Positions 1-7,546 of a stretch of 16,916 bases of DNA are shown in pieces. Every line of letters starts with the position of its first letter. Within the stretch, counting starts at the first letter, position 1. The translations under genes were made by a program, and so were the position numbers. The notes under the pieces are model-generated. The model was not told the origin of the DNA, did no database searches, and saw only the letters and a list, made by a program, of their open reading frames with translations. The stretch comes from Bacteroidota bacterium (GTDB lineage: Bacteria; Bacteroidota; Bacteroidia; NS11-12g; UBA955), in contig CANFUB010000021.1 of the NCBI GenBank assembly GCA_947450015.1, forward strand, positions 1 to 16,916. Direction: 5' to 3'.

Positions 1-1346
1 TAAAGGGTGATTTAAAAAGTCCTATTATTTGTCTTTATGGCCCTCCAGGTGTTGGTAAAACATCCTTAGGTCGCAGTATCGCAAAGGCATTAGGTCGTAA
101 ATATGTACGCGTATCATTGGGTGGTTTGCACGACGAGGCTGAGATCCGTGGACATAGAAAAACATACATAGGAGCCATGCCAGGCCGAATTATACAAAAT
201 TTAAAGAAAGTAAAATCGGGTAATCCCGTTTTTGTATTAGATGAAATTGATAAAGTAGGCAATGATTTTAGAGGCGATCCTTCTTCTGCTTTGTTGGAGG
301 TATTGGATCCAGAACAAAACACCACATTCCACGACAACTATTTGGAATTAGACTATGACTTAAGCAAAGTAATGTTCATTGCTACAGCGAATTCTTTGGA
401 TACCATTCAACCTGCCTTGCTAGACAGAATGGAAATCATCGAATTGAGTGGCTATACAGTGGAAGAAAAAATTCAAATAGCTCAAAAATATTTGATTCCG
501 AAACAGCGCACCATGCATGGTGTAAAAACCAATCAATTTAAATTAAGTGATGCGGTTTTAGAGAGTGTCATTGAAGAATATACACGCGAGAGTGGTGTTA
601 GAAACCTTGAAAAGAAAATTGCTTCATTGGTGCGTCATAAAGCCATGCGAATAGCCTCTGGTGAAACCATGGAAGTAAGCATGACCATAGAAGAAATGCA
701 AAAAATCTTAGGTGCCGAAAAGATGGACAAAGAAATCTACCAAGACAATGAAACAGCAGGGGTGGTAACCGGTTTAGCTTGGAGCCCAGTAGGAGGAAGT
801 ATACTTTTCGTAGAAAGCACCTTGACACGCGGAAAAGGTGGAATGATATTAACAGGTAAATTGGGTGATGTAATGAAAGAAAGTGCAACCACTGCAATGA
901 CCTTCTTAAAAGCCAATGCCGATTATTTGAACATCGATTATAAAGTATTCAATCAATGGGATGCGCATATTCACTTCCCGGCAGGCGCCATTCCTAAAGA
1001 CGGCCCAAGCGCAGGTATTACCATTTTAACTTCATTGGCCTCATTGTATACCCAACGAAAGGTAAAACCTTTCTTAGCCATGACTGGCGAAATAACCTTA
1101 AGAGGACGTGTATTACCAGTTGGAGGCATCAAAGAAAAAATATTAGCAGCTAAAAGAGCTGGCATTACTGAAATTATCATGTGCCATGAGAATCAAAAAG
1201 ATGTGGAAGATATTCCGCAACAATACCTAAAAGGTGTAAAGTTTCATTATGTCGGTAGAATGTTAGAAGTTCTAGATTTAGCCTTAATGGACGAGAAAGT
1301 TGCCAAGCCTTTGAACATGGAAATCTTAAAAGAAGAAAAAAATTAA
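1..1346 (+). CDS. lon: ATP-dependent Lon protease, C-terminal part (5' truncated by window edge)
   Basis: This is the 3' part of a Lon-type AAA+ serine protease, which unfolds and degrades damaged and regulatory proteins in the cytoplasm. The frame is open from the window edge, with the first whole codon at base 3, and gives 447 residues of a protein usually near 800. What is seen: Walker A (GPPGVGKTS, bases 39-65), Walker B (VFVLDEIDK, near base 240), the ATANSLDTI sensor region, then the Lon protease domain with its Ser-Lys dyad. The Ser lies in PKDGPSAG (codon 1008-1010) and the Lys in GGIKEKILAAKRAG (codon 1131-1133), so both catalytic residues are intact. The N-terminal substrate-binding domain lies outside the window. 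The ATG at 117 is internal, since homology continues upstream of it. A hairpin terminator follows. Identification is secure. Confidence 0.97.
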   Translation, partial: KGDLKSPIICLYGPPGVGKTSLGRSIAKALGRKYVRVSLGGLHDEAEIRGHRKTYIGAMPGRIIQNLKKVKSGNPVFVLDEIDKVGNDFRGDPSSALLEVLDPEQNTTFHDNYLELDYDLSKVMFIATANSLDTIQPALLDRMEIIELSGYTVEEKIQIAQKYLIPKQRTMHGVKTNQFKLSDAVLESVIEEYTRESGVRNLEKKIASLVRHKAMRIASGETMEVSMTIEEMQKILGAEKMDKEIYQDNETAGVVTGLAWSPVGGSILFVESTLTRGKGGMILTGKLGDVMKESATTAMTFLKANADYLNIDYKVFNQWDAHIHFPAGAIPKDGPSAGITILTSLASLYTQRKVKPFLAMTGEITLRGRVLPVGGIKEKILAAKRAGITEIIMCHENQKDVEDIPQQYLKGVKFHYVGRMLEVLDLALMDEKVAKPLNMEILKEEKN

Positions 1347-1372
1347 TCACTTAATTTTTCAAATGAAATATT

Positions 1373-1407
1373 AAAAATGGCAATCCAATAGGTTGCCATT
1401 TTTGTTT
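1373..1407. terminator. Bidirectional rho-independent terminator between lon and the lipoprotein gene
   Basis: There is a perfect 11-bp inverted repeat, AAAAATGGCAA (1373-1383) and TTGCCATTTTT (1393-1403), with a 9-base loop. On the + strand the stem runs into a T-rich tail that would end lon transcripts. On the - strand the opposite arm also ends in a T run, which suits the convergent gene whose stop codon is at 1418. Confidence 0.85.
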
Positions 1408-1417
1408 ACTCTAAATT

Positions 1418-1840
1418 TTAATTAAGCTTAAACTGCTTTCTAATTTTCATTGTATTTTTTCCATCCTTGTAAAATTTTCGTGTGGCTGGCAAATCCTTGC
1501 TTAATGAATATAGCACTAGTGTATCTTCATCAGTGAATTTATATAAATAGTCAGTCTTTGAAATTGAAATGGTATCAGCCTTGATAATATATTCAAAATT
1601 GTTACAACTTATTTCTTGGCAAGGACAGTCGTAGCGGCCATAATAAAATGAAGTTATAAATTCATCTTTGTCTAATTCAAAAGGGTAACCAACACTATCT
1701 TGAGCAAAGTAAATTCCAACTTTGCCATAATCTGAAGGATAATCTTTTTCAACCCAAAAAAAATTTAAATCTTTTACATCATGTTGATCATGACAAGAAG
1801 AAATGCCGAGTGTAAGAGTAATTAATAATATTACTCGCAT
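1418..1840 (-). CDS. Small unknown lipoprotein
   Basis: This encodes a 140-aa protein that I do not recognise. Its N-terminus is a short lipoprotein signal peptide: Met-Arg, a hydrophobic stretch (VILLITLTLG), then ISSC as a lipobox with the lipidated Cys at residue 16. It is therefore probably anchored to a membrane on the outer face of the inner membrane or in the outer membrane. The mature part is polar and rich in Asp, Tyr and Lys. It contains a CPCQEISC segment with three closely spaced Cys, which could form a disulfide or bind a metal; that is speculation. The gene starts at ATG only 6 bp after the stop of the SRPBCC gene, so the two are probably cotranscribed. It ends at the terminator shared with lon. 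Its function is unknown. Confidence 0.75.
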   Translation of the reverse strand: MRVILLITLTLGISSCHDQHDVKDLNFFWVEKDYPSDYGKVGIYFAQDSVGYPFELDKDEFITSFYYGRYDCPCQEISCNNFEYIIKADTISISKTDYLYKFTDEDTLVLYSLSKDLPATRKFYKDGKNTMKIRKQFKLN

Positions 1841-1846
1841 ATGAAT

Positions 1847-2251
1847 CTATAAATTTCCTTCTAAATAATCCGTCATATTATCCCAATAAAATCGGTACCA
1901 ACCACTGTCTAAAGCTTCAAACTTATCAGCAGGCACATCTGTTTGTGTAAATGTCATTTTACAACCGTCATCATTGGGCTCGAAAATAAATGTACAAGTT
2001 GAGAAATGGTCTTCAGGCCATCCATCTTCAGCAAATTGCCAAGCTTGCACGATTTTTTCACCGTCAATTAATTCAATGTTATAACCTTGGCAATAGCCCT
2101 CGAACACATCAAATTCTCCATCGATTTCGCGCGACATAGTGGCTTCGCTATTGGTGATTTCGCTGTGTAATTCTTGGTCCATGATAAGTTCGTAAACTTC
2201 TTTTGGTGTACCGCTAAATTGAACAATATGTTGAATGGTTTTTGTCTCCAT
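1847..2251 (-). CDS. SRPBCC / AHSA1-like domain protein
   Basis: This is a 134-aa cytoplasmic protein that fits the SRPBCC (START/Bet v 1-like) fold, AHSA1 branch. Features seen: an N-terminal strand followed by the helix TPKEVYELIMD, the central SREIDGEFDVFEGYCQGYNIEL region, the IVQAWQF strand, FIFEPNDDGCKMTFTQTDVP, and a C-terminal helix ending WDNMTDYLEGNL. The length is close to that of a stand-alone domain. Family members form a hydrophobic cavity and some resemble the Hsp90 co-chaperone Aha1, but in bacteria ligand and role are usually unknown, and I assign none here. It starts at ATG, has a good promoter match just upstream (2276-2310), and is followed after 6 bp by the lipoprotein gene. 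Confidence 0.85.
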   Translation of the reverse strand: METKTIQHIVQFSGTPKEVYELIMDQELHSEITNSEATMSREIDGEFDVFEGYCQGYNIELIDGEKIVQAWQFAEDGWPEDHFSTCTFIFEPNDDGCKMTFTQTDVPADKFEALDSGWYRFYWDNMTDYLEGNL

Positions 2252-2275
2252 GATAATAATATAATTAAGTCGTTA

Positions 2276-2310
2276 CAAACATACTGCTTTATAATGCATA
2301 TGTAAACAAA
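2276..2310 (-). promoter_or_regulatory. Bacteroidota-type promoter for the SRPBCC-lipoprotein pair
   Basis: Read on the minus strand there is TTTG (2310-2307), a 23-bp spacer, then TATGTTTG (2283-2276). This matches the TTTG / TAnnTTTG promoter pattern of Bacteroidota. Transcription would begin near 2272, giving a leader of about 21 nt before the ATG at 2251. The -33 element touches the base of the upstream terminator hairpin. Confidence 0.6.
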
Positions 2311-2342
2311 AAAGCCTTTTCAAAATCTGAAAAGGCTTTTTT
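2308..2342 (-). terminator. Rho-independent terminator of the T9SS-protein gene pair
   Basis: A perfect 14-bp stem is formed by AAAAAAGCCTTTTC (2308-2321) and GAAAAGGCTTTTTT (2329-2342), with a 7-base loop. It sits 18 bp beyond the stop of the minus-strand gene ending at 2361. In that direction the stem closes into a run of T residues, so it would end transcripts of the two sorting-domain proteins. Confidence 0.85.
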
Positions 2343-2360
2343 GTATTTGGGAATTCTTTA

Positions 2361-3461
2361 TTAATACTTAATTAATTTTTGAGCTTGTAAGACGCTATTT
2401 TGAGTCGTGTCAAATATAAGGTAGGCGTATATACCACTTACTAAATACGAGAGATCAATTGTTTCATTGTTTGTTACCAATTTTTCCAAAACAATTTTTC
2501 CATTCGCATCGTACAATACCATTTTCGAACTAGTATTAGTTGGCAATGCTATTGATATACTATTATGAAATGGGTTGGGATATGCGAGTGCTGTAAAAGT
2601 AGTTGGCAGACTTCCCAGCCTACTTAATTGTGGTTTTGTTTTAAGCCAGTCAACCCCTGTTGTGAAACTATCACCTGGCATATAGGAATAGCTAATGACT
2701 GGGAATCCAACACTTGCATTGTTGGTCCAAAATTGATGTTGGTAATTGGTGTCTGGCTTTAATTCGCCTAAATTCAGCGTATTTAAAATTGGTTTAGGTA
2801 AGCCAATCCAAAAACCACTAGTCTTCATTTCGACCCTTACTCTGTTTATATTTCTTATGGTCTGCAACAATGCATCATAAGTGCCAAGTGGAGTAATTGC
2901 TTTTCCCCATCCATCGATACTTGAAACTGTATTATACTCAAGCCTCAGTCGGATAGAATCAATAAAAGGATAAGGGCCAGTTGAGTCAACATCTTTTCCA
3001 AAATAAAATTGATCGAATGGAATTAATATACTGCCAGCAAATTTTGTTTGATAGGTACTTGGAAAAGTAAGAATGGTATTCTGAAATTGAGATATTTCTA
3101 TAGTTCCATCAACCGTCGCATAACTGCCTTGAACACTTAATTCAGCACTATCAATTTTCAAATAATTGAAAGCGCTATCATCTGTAGAACTAATATTGGC
3201 CATATTAGCTTTTGGAAAATTTGCATGGCCAGGATACCAATCGGCATTTCCGAACTTAATGGTTTCAGTACTGTGTGATTTTAGTGAAGAAAAATCCCAT
3301 GTTTTATTCGTACCTAAACTTTGAATTTTAAATTTGTTGGTATCGTTTGCTTGGGTTAAAATCTGTCCTGAAACGATAAGATGACTTCTGTTAACTGTAA
3401 TCTGTGCTTTTGCAATTAACGAAAATCCGCATAACATTAGTAAGCTAAACTGCTTAATCAT
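2361..3461 (-). CDS. Secreted protein with T9SS type A sorting domain (paralogue 2)
   Basis: A 366-aa secreted protein. Residues 1-19 are a Sec signal peptide with likely cleavage after AKA. Residues 20 to about 285 form an unassigned N-terminal region. From about 292 to the end is a type IX sorting domain with the typical YPNPF (294-298), a Gly-Lys-Ile-Val turn, a SGIY motif (342-345) and a basic end, QKLIKY. It should therefore be exported by Sec, then moved across the outer membrane by T9SS and either attached to the surface or released. The N-terminal region shares blocks with the neighbour ending at 3476: WDFS, WYPG, TFPSTY, PFIDSI, FWTN and YSY. No catalytic motif is recognisable. It starts at ATG 14 bp after the neighbour's stop, so it is probably cotranscribed, and a strong terminator follows. 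Confidence 0.9.
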   Translation of the reverse strand: MIKQFSLLMLCGFSLIAKAQITVNRSHLIVSGQILTQANDTNKFKIQSLGTNKTWDFSSLKSHSTETIKFGNADWYPGHANFPKANMANISSTDDSAFNYLKIDSAELSVQGSYATVDGTIEISQFQNTILTFPSTYQTKFAGSILIPFDQFYFGKDVDSTGPYPFIDSIRLRLEYNTVSSIDGWGKAITPLGTYDALLQTIRNINRVRVEMKTSGFWIGLPKPILNTLNLGELKPDTNYQHQFWTNNASVGFPVISYSYMPGDSFTTGVDWLKTKPQLSRLGSLPTTFTALAYPNPFHNSISIALPTNTSSKMVLYDANGKIVLEKLVTNNETIDLSYLVSGIYAYLIFDTTQNSVLQAQKLIKY

Positions 3462-3475
3462 GGCAATTGATTTAA

Positions 3476-4579
3476 CTAAAGTTTGGTTACTTTTTGTGTA
3501 CCCAAAATTCGTCCAGTTTGAACATCTCTAATTTGAACCAAGTAAATACCAGCTTCATATTTAGACAAGTCAATGGTGTCGCCACTTTTGGTTTTCATTT
3601 GTTCAATGGCACGGCCCTGTTGATCAATAATCATTAATTCACCGATTGCTGCATTTTTAAATTGAACTTGAAAGCTATTTTGAAAAGGATTAGGGTAGAT
3701 GCTTAAAGTGTTGTTAACTGATTCAGCAACAATACCACTTGTTTTTCCTTTAGCAACCAAATAGGTAATATCGCCAATGGCAGTGTCACGATTGCTATAG
3801 CTATACTCTAACAAAGGTCTACCAAGCGCATTGTCGTTTGTCCAAAAGGCAATTCTATAACTCGTATCTGCAGTATTTCCAAAACCTAAGGCACCAAGCA
3901 ATATTTTAGGTACAGCTGTCCAAGTGTTATTGACATACATTTTAATATTTTTTAAATCAGATATGGTGGTCATTTTTTGACGAATGGTTGGATAAGTACC
4001 CATTGGTATTTTAATAGAGCCATAACCATCGATGATAGATTTATTATTAAGTCCTACTTCGAAATAAATAGAATCAATGAAAGGCAGTGGGCCCATACCA
4101 TCAGGATCTACGCCTAGTTCAGTAGCTTGGCCAGGTAAGGTAGTCGCATCTGAATAAGCTGTATTATAAGTAGATGGGAAGGTAATAAATTTCATGTTGT
4201 ATGCTGAAATTGTTTTTTTGCCATCCGTATAATCGACAGTACCTAAGAAGCTAAGGTCGTTATCATTTAAATTAAGGAAATCATAAGAACTATCAACACC
4301 GTTGTACATAGATACTAAATTAGCGGTAGGAAAGGCATTAGCACCAGGATACCATTGTGGCAAGCCATAATAAAGACTATCTCTTTCATCTTCAATTAAA
4401 TTAGAGAAGTCCCAGCTAAAATTTGCACCATTGCCAGGAATGGGATAGCCTGTGTAATCGTATGCCTGAATGTTCATTTGACCCGAAGCAGACATGTGAG
4501 ATTTGTTAATTGTGATTTGTGCACACAAATTCGCAATTAGAACCGTGTAAGTTAAAACAAGAATTATTGATTTTTTCAT
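3476..4579 (-). CDS. Secreted protein with T9SS type A sorting domain (paralogue 1)
   Basis: A 367-aa protein and clear paralogue of the next gene in the same direction. Residues 1-20 are a signal peptide with likely cleavage after LCA. Residues 21 to about 285 are an unassigned secreted region. From about 293 to the end lies a T9SS sorting domain with YPNPF (295-299), a QQGRAIEQ turn, AGIYLVQI and a final TQKVTKL. Shared blocks occur at the same spacing in both copies: AQIT-N-SH after cleavage, WDFSN, WYPG, FPSTY, GPLPFIDSI (163-171), IDGYG (183-187), GTY and FWTND (245-249). Equal length and adjacency point to tandem duplication followed by strong divergence. The function is unknown; an adhesin, a surface structural role or a binding role are all open. 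A TAnnTTTG box lies only 5 bp before the ATG. Confidence 0.9.
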   Translation of the reverse strand: MKKSIILVLTYTVLIANLCAQITINKSHMSASGQMNIQAYDYTGYPIPGNGANFSWDFSNLIEDERDSLYYGLPQWYPGANAFPTANLVSMYNGVDSSYDFLNLNDNDLSFLGTVDYTDGKKTISAYNMKFITFPSTYNTAYSDATTLPGQATELGVDPDGMGPLPFIDSIYFEVGLNNKSIIDGYGSIKIPMGTYPTIRQKMTTISDLKNIKMYVNNTWTAVPKILLGALGFGNTADTSYRIAFWTNDNALGRPLLEYSYSNRDTAIGDITYLVAKGKTSGIVAESVNNTLSIYPNPFQNSFQVQFKNAAIGELMIIDQQGRAIEQMKTKSGDTIDLSKYEAGIYLVQIRDVQTGRILGTQKVTKL

Positions 4580-4584
4580 ATACG

Positions 4585-4592
4585 CAAATATA
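4585..4592 (-). promoter_or_regulatory. Putative -7 box for the T9SS-protein gene pair
   Basis: On the minus strand the sequence is TATATTTG, an exact TAnnTTTG match, ending 5 bp before the ATG at 4579. If used, the transcript would begin almost at the start codon. No clear TTTG -33 element is visible at the expected distance, so this rests on the -7 box alone. Confidence 0.4.
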
Positions 4593-4674
4593 ATTTACTT
4601 TTTTGTAAAATATTAAGAATGTTTGTTTTGAGAAGGATTTTTAACGACTGAAAAGTTGGTTTTATCCAATTATG

Positions 4675-5553
4675 CTAAATGTATAAAATATTGATGATGC
4701 CACCTACTAACATTGTTTTGTAAATAATGTTGATGGTCTTAAACTTCTGATATTTCATCAAAGCCATGTTCAATATAATAATACTTATACAAGCAATGAT
4801 GTAATAATTTCCATCTTTAAATCCATAAAAGCCTACAATACTAAGACCGCACAAGAACGATAAAGCCATGATAAATAAACTAAAATAATGTGCTTTTTCT
4901 ATACCCAACATCACAGGAATTGAGGTAATGTGAATGGCCATATCGCCCGTGTAATTTTCGAATTGTTTAATTAACTCACGACTGTAAATTAAGCTCATAA
5001 AAAATACGCCATAAATAAAGATGAAATCATAAAATTTATAAAAGTGTAATACGATGGCAAAGAACGATGTAACACTTAATATAGAGGCTGCAAACTCTTT
5101 AATGAAGGGCATTTTTTGAAGTTTATGTGAATAAATCCACAATGCTAAAATGAACCCACAAAAGAAAATACCAATTTTAAGGGAAGCACTAAATGCGATT
5201 ATAATGCTAAGTAAGTTAAATAGTATGTAAAGATTTAAAGTTGTTTTTTTACTGATAATGCGATTGAAAAGCGTGGTATGTGGTCGATTGATTAAATCCT
5301 TTTCGAAATCATAAAAGTTATTGATAATAAATCCTGCAGCAATACTAAATACCGAAGCAATAACGATGGCATGCAGTTTAAAATCGTAGACCAACTTCCA
5401 AGCATTGGAACCAGAATGTTCAACTATAGAATAGGCCGAAATGTATTGCGCAATTACAGTTAATAAAATATTATACCACCGAACGGTTGATAAGAGGGCA
5501 ATCCATTTTAATGCTAAGGTTTTCTGGCCGACTATTTTAGCAGTCTCTGCCAT
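4675..5553 (-). CDS. UbiA-family membrane prenyltransferase (annotated in relatives as geranylgeranylglycerol-phosphate geranylgeranyltransferase)
   Basis: A 292-aa integral membrane protein with about eight or nine hydrophobic segments, fitting the UbiA superfamily, which transfers a polyprenyl chain onto an aromatic or glycerol-phosphate acceptor. The first aspartate motif is present as NNFYDFEKD (78-86, N[D/N]xxDxxxD), followed by LINRP. The second motif region reads RELIKQFENYTGD (192-204). From memory, relatives usually have KDxED-x-x-GD here, so two expected acidic residues are Gln197 and Asn200, and only Asp204 of the GD pair remains. It is the last gene of the mevalonate operon, 4 bp after the mevalonate kinase stop, so its donor is probably a prenyl diphosphate from that pathway. 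I chose the ATG at 5553; a TTG directly before it (5556) would add one residue. The acceptor cannot be told from sequence. Confidence 0.85.
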   Translation of the reverse strand: MAETAKIVGQKTLALKWIALLSTVRWYNILLTVIAQYISAYSIVEHSGSNAWKLVYDFKLHAIVIASVFSIAAGFIINNFYDFEKDLINRPHTTLFNRIISKKTTLNLYILFNLLSIIIAFSASLKIGIFFCGFILALWIYSHKLQKMPFIKEFAASILSVTSFFAIVLHFYKFYDFIFIYGVFFMSLIYSRELIKQFENYTGDMAIHITSIPVMLGIEKAHYFSLFIMALSFLCGLSIVGFYGFKDGNYYIIACISIIILNMALMKYQKFKTINIIYKTMLVGGIINILYI

Positions 5554-5557
5554 CAAA

Positions 5558-6499
5558 CTAAAATTTATAAATAACTTGTAATTGTTGGCCTTTTAATTTG
5601 GCTTCGGCTTGCTCTAAATTTTCTGTAAAACCAAGAATAAAGCCACCACCACCACTGCCACAAAGTTTTAAATAATAACTATTAGAATCAATGCCATCTT
5701 TCCATAATTTCTTAAAGTTATCTGGAATCATAGGACTAAAGTTATCATACACCAATTGTGACAAATGCTTCAATGATTTGAAAAGCGGCTTAAAATCTTT
5801 TCTTAAAAATGCTTCAATGCATTCATCATTGTATTTTTTGAATTGATGTTTAATGAGATTTCTAAAGCCTTCATGTTTACATTTTTCAAGAAAAATAGAA
5901 ACCATGTTTTGGGTTTGACCAGGACTACCAGAGTTTAATAAAAAGATAGCGCCTTTTCCCATTGCATTTGGCTCTGGTAAGCCAACTGCATTTAAATCAG
6001 TTTTAGATTTAATGAGGATTGGGATATTAAGGTAACAAATCAAAGGATCTAATCCTGAACTTTTACCATGAAAAAACGATTCAAGTTTGCTGAAAATTTG
6101 TTTGAGTTTGAAAATCTCATCACCCGATTGGTGCTTTACAATTTCAATTTTGTTGACACCATACTTGTCGTATACAGAGGCTACCAAAGCGCCCGAACTT
6201 CCAACACCAAATCCTTGCGGAATGCTGCTGTCGAAATAGAGTCCTTTGTCCAAATCTGCTTTTAACAAGTCGAGATTAAACTCACATGGTAATTCATTGT
6301 TTTTTTGCAATGAAACTAAATATTCGTAAAAAGTACGGATATCGCTATTAGAATCGTCAGAAAAACGGTCGCTTCTGCCATCAATCTTTAAAGCACCTTT
6401 AAATTCATTATACGGTATTGATAGACCCATGGAATCTTCAATGATGCCATATTCACCAAATAACAAAATTTTAGAATAAAAGAGCGACTGTTTAAGCAT
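5558..6499 (-). CDS. mvk: Mevalonate kinase (GHMP family)
   Basis: A 313-aa cytoplasmic GHMP kinase that should phosphorylate mevalonate to 5-phosphomevalonate with ATP. Seen in order: N-terminal YSKILLFGEYGII with Lys10; the phosphate-binding motif PQGFGVGSSGALVA (94-107); a helix Glu (140) and the catalytic Asp in KSSGLDP (Asp151), spaced 11 apart as in known mevalonate kinases; and motif 3, KLCGSGGGGFILGF (278-291). It lies between diphosphomevalonate decarboxylase and the prenyltransferase. Its ATG overlaps the mvaD stop by 8 bp, which suggests translational coupling. Of the two non-decarboxylase GHMP kinases in the operon, this one has canonical motifs 2 and 3, which is why I assign it to the mevalonate step. 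The assignment relative to its sister kinase is by family resemblance. Confidence 0.88.
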   Translation of the reverse strand: MLKQSLFYSKILLFGEYGIIEDSMGLSIPYNEFKGALKIDGRSDRFSDDSNSDIRTFYEYLVSLQKNNELPCEFNLDLLKADLDKGLYFDSSIPQGFGVGSSGALVASVYDKYGVNKIEIVKHQSGDEIFKLKQIFSKLESFFHGKSSGLDPLICYLNIPILIKSKTDLNAVGLPEPNAMGKGAIFLLNSGSPGQTQNMVSIFLEKCKHEGFRNLIKHQFKKYNDECIEAFLRKDFKPLFKSLKHLSQLVYDNFSPMIPDNFKKLWKDGIDSNSYYLKLCGSGGGGFILGFTENLEQAEAKLKGQQLQVIYKF

Positions 6500-7544
6500 T
6501 TTTTATGTTTTTAGGGCCTTGGCCAATTGCGTTGCAAAAATACAACCCATTTTGACAATATCCTACCAATTCATTCTTCACAAAGTTTTGCACTTGTTCA
6601 TTATGTTCGGCAGTACTTATCAAATGTACATTGGCACCAGCATCTAAAGTGAATAACAAATTTAAATCCGTTTGGTTTCTGAATTCCCAAATTTTTTCTA
6701 AAACCGCTAAAGTGTTAGGTTTAATCAAGATAAATGGGGTAGGAGAAGTCATCATTAACGCATGTAACATCAATGCTTCTGCCTCAACCAAGCCAATAAA
6801 GTCTTTTATTTCACCACTTTTTAAAATAGAAAGCAATTGATTGGTGTTTTCGTTCGCTAATTGATATCTAAGTTGTGCAAAAGGATGTTCCTTTAGCAAA
6901 GCATGACCTTGTGTACTTGATACCGATTTCTTGCCTTTTTCAACAATAAGAATGGTATCTGTAAGTGTTTTGAAATTATCGTGTACATTTTCATCAATAT
7001 TGATGGCATGTAAATCTGAGCTATTTAAAATATTATTTGAATGTCCCCATAAATTAAAACCACCATAAACACTGCGGCAAGCACTTCCTGAACCTATGCG
7101 AGCCCAATGGGAGGCTTTTTCATAAAAATTAGGAAATGTTTCACCTGTAATCTGTGCGTGTAAATCACACAAGCATAAAGCCAAAGCACTAAAGGCAGAA
7201 GCAGAAGAGGCAATGCCACTGCTATGTGGAAATGTGTTTTTTGAATGGATTATTAATTGATGATTCGCTAACCAATAAAATTCAGATCTAACAATGTCCA
7301 AATAAGCTAAAATCTTTGATTCAAAGGCAGGATTTTTTGCGTCTTCAAAATAAAATTCAATACTTACTTGGTTTTGATTTTCTGAGTGAATAGCCTCTAT
7401 TTGCGTGCTTGTTATGGCATTATCAAGTGTGAAACTGATAGAAGGATTGGCAGGCAACTGCGGTCCTTTTTTACCCCAATATTTTACAAGGGCAATATTC
7501 GATGGACTTTGCCAACTTGCGATGTATGGATTGCTTTCCGTCAT
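6492..7544 (-). CDS. mvaD: Diphosphomevalonate decarboxylase
   Basis: A 350-aa enzyme that converts 5-diphosphomevalonate to isopentenyl diphosphate with ATP, releasing CO2 and phosphate. Diagnostic motifs: SPSNIALVKYWGK (13-25), the ATP-binding TFPHSSGIASSASAFSALA (104-122), GSGSACRSVYGGF (151-163, with the substrate-binding Arg157), and the catalytic Asp in FTLDAGANVH (Asp301). These cover the Lys, Ser, Arg and Asp positions known in the family, and nothing appears missing. The length is slightly above the 320-330 aa of many bacterial members. It begins at ATG 2 bp after the stop of the upstream GHMP kinase and overlaps the downstream mvk by 8 bp, so it sits tightly inside the operon. Identification is very secure. 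Confidence 0.96.
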   Translation of the reverse strand: MTESNPYIASWQSPSNIALVKYWGKKGPQLPANPSISFTLDNAITSTQIEAIHSENQNQVSIEFYFEDAKNPAFESKILAYLDIVRSEFYWLANHQLIIHSKNTFPHSSGIASSASAFSALALCLCDLHAQITGETFPNFYEKASHWARIGSGSACRSVYGGFNLWGHSNNILNSSDLHAINIDENVHDNFKTLTDTILIVEKGKKSVSSTQGHALLKEHPFAQLRYQLANENTNQLLSILKSGEIKDFIGLVEAEALMLHALMMTSPTPFILIKPNTLAVLEKIWEFRNQTDLNLLFTLDAGANVHLISTAEHNEQVQNFVKNELVGYCQNGLYFCNAIGQGPKNIKNA

Positions 7545-7546
7545 TT

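Noticed and set aside
598..897. Minus-strand open frame of 99 codons inside lon
   Set aside because: It lies wholly within the strongly conserved Lon coding sequence, has a low-complexity Leu/Phe-rich product and no homology I recognise. The other short frames overlapping the conserved genes were dropped for the same reason.
4594..4609. Small inverted repeat TTTAC-N6-GTAAA just upstream of the T9SS gene -7 box
   Set aside because: The arms are only 5 bp long and AT-rich, so chance is likely. It is too weak to call an operator or a terminator of the mevalonate operon.
4620..4674. Possible terminator hairpin for the mevalonate operon (GGAT...ATCC)
   Set aside because: Only the outer four pairs match and the inner part does not pair. 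I cannot support a terminator, so read-through into the T9SS genes remains possible.
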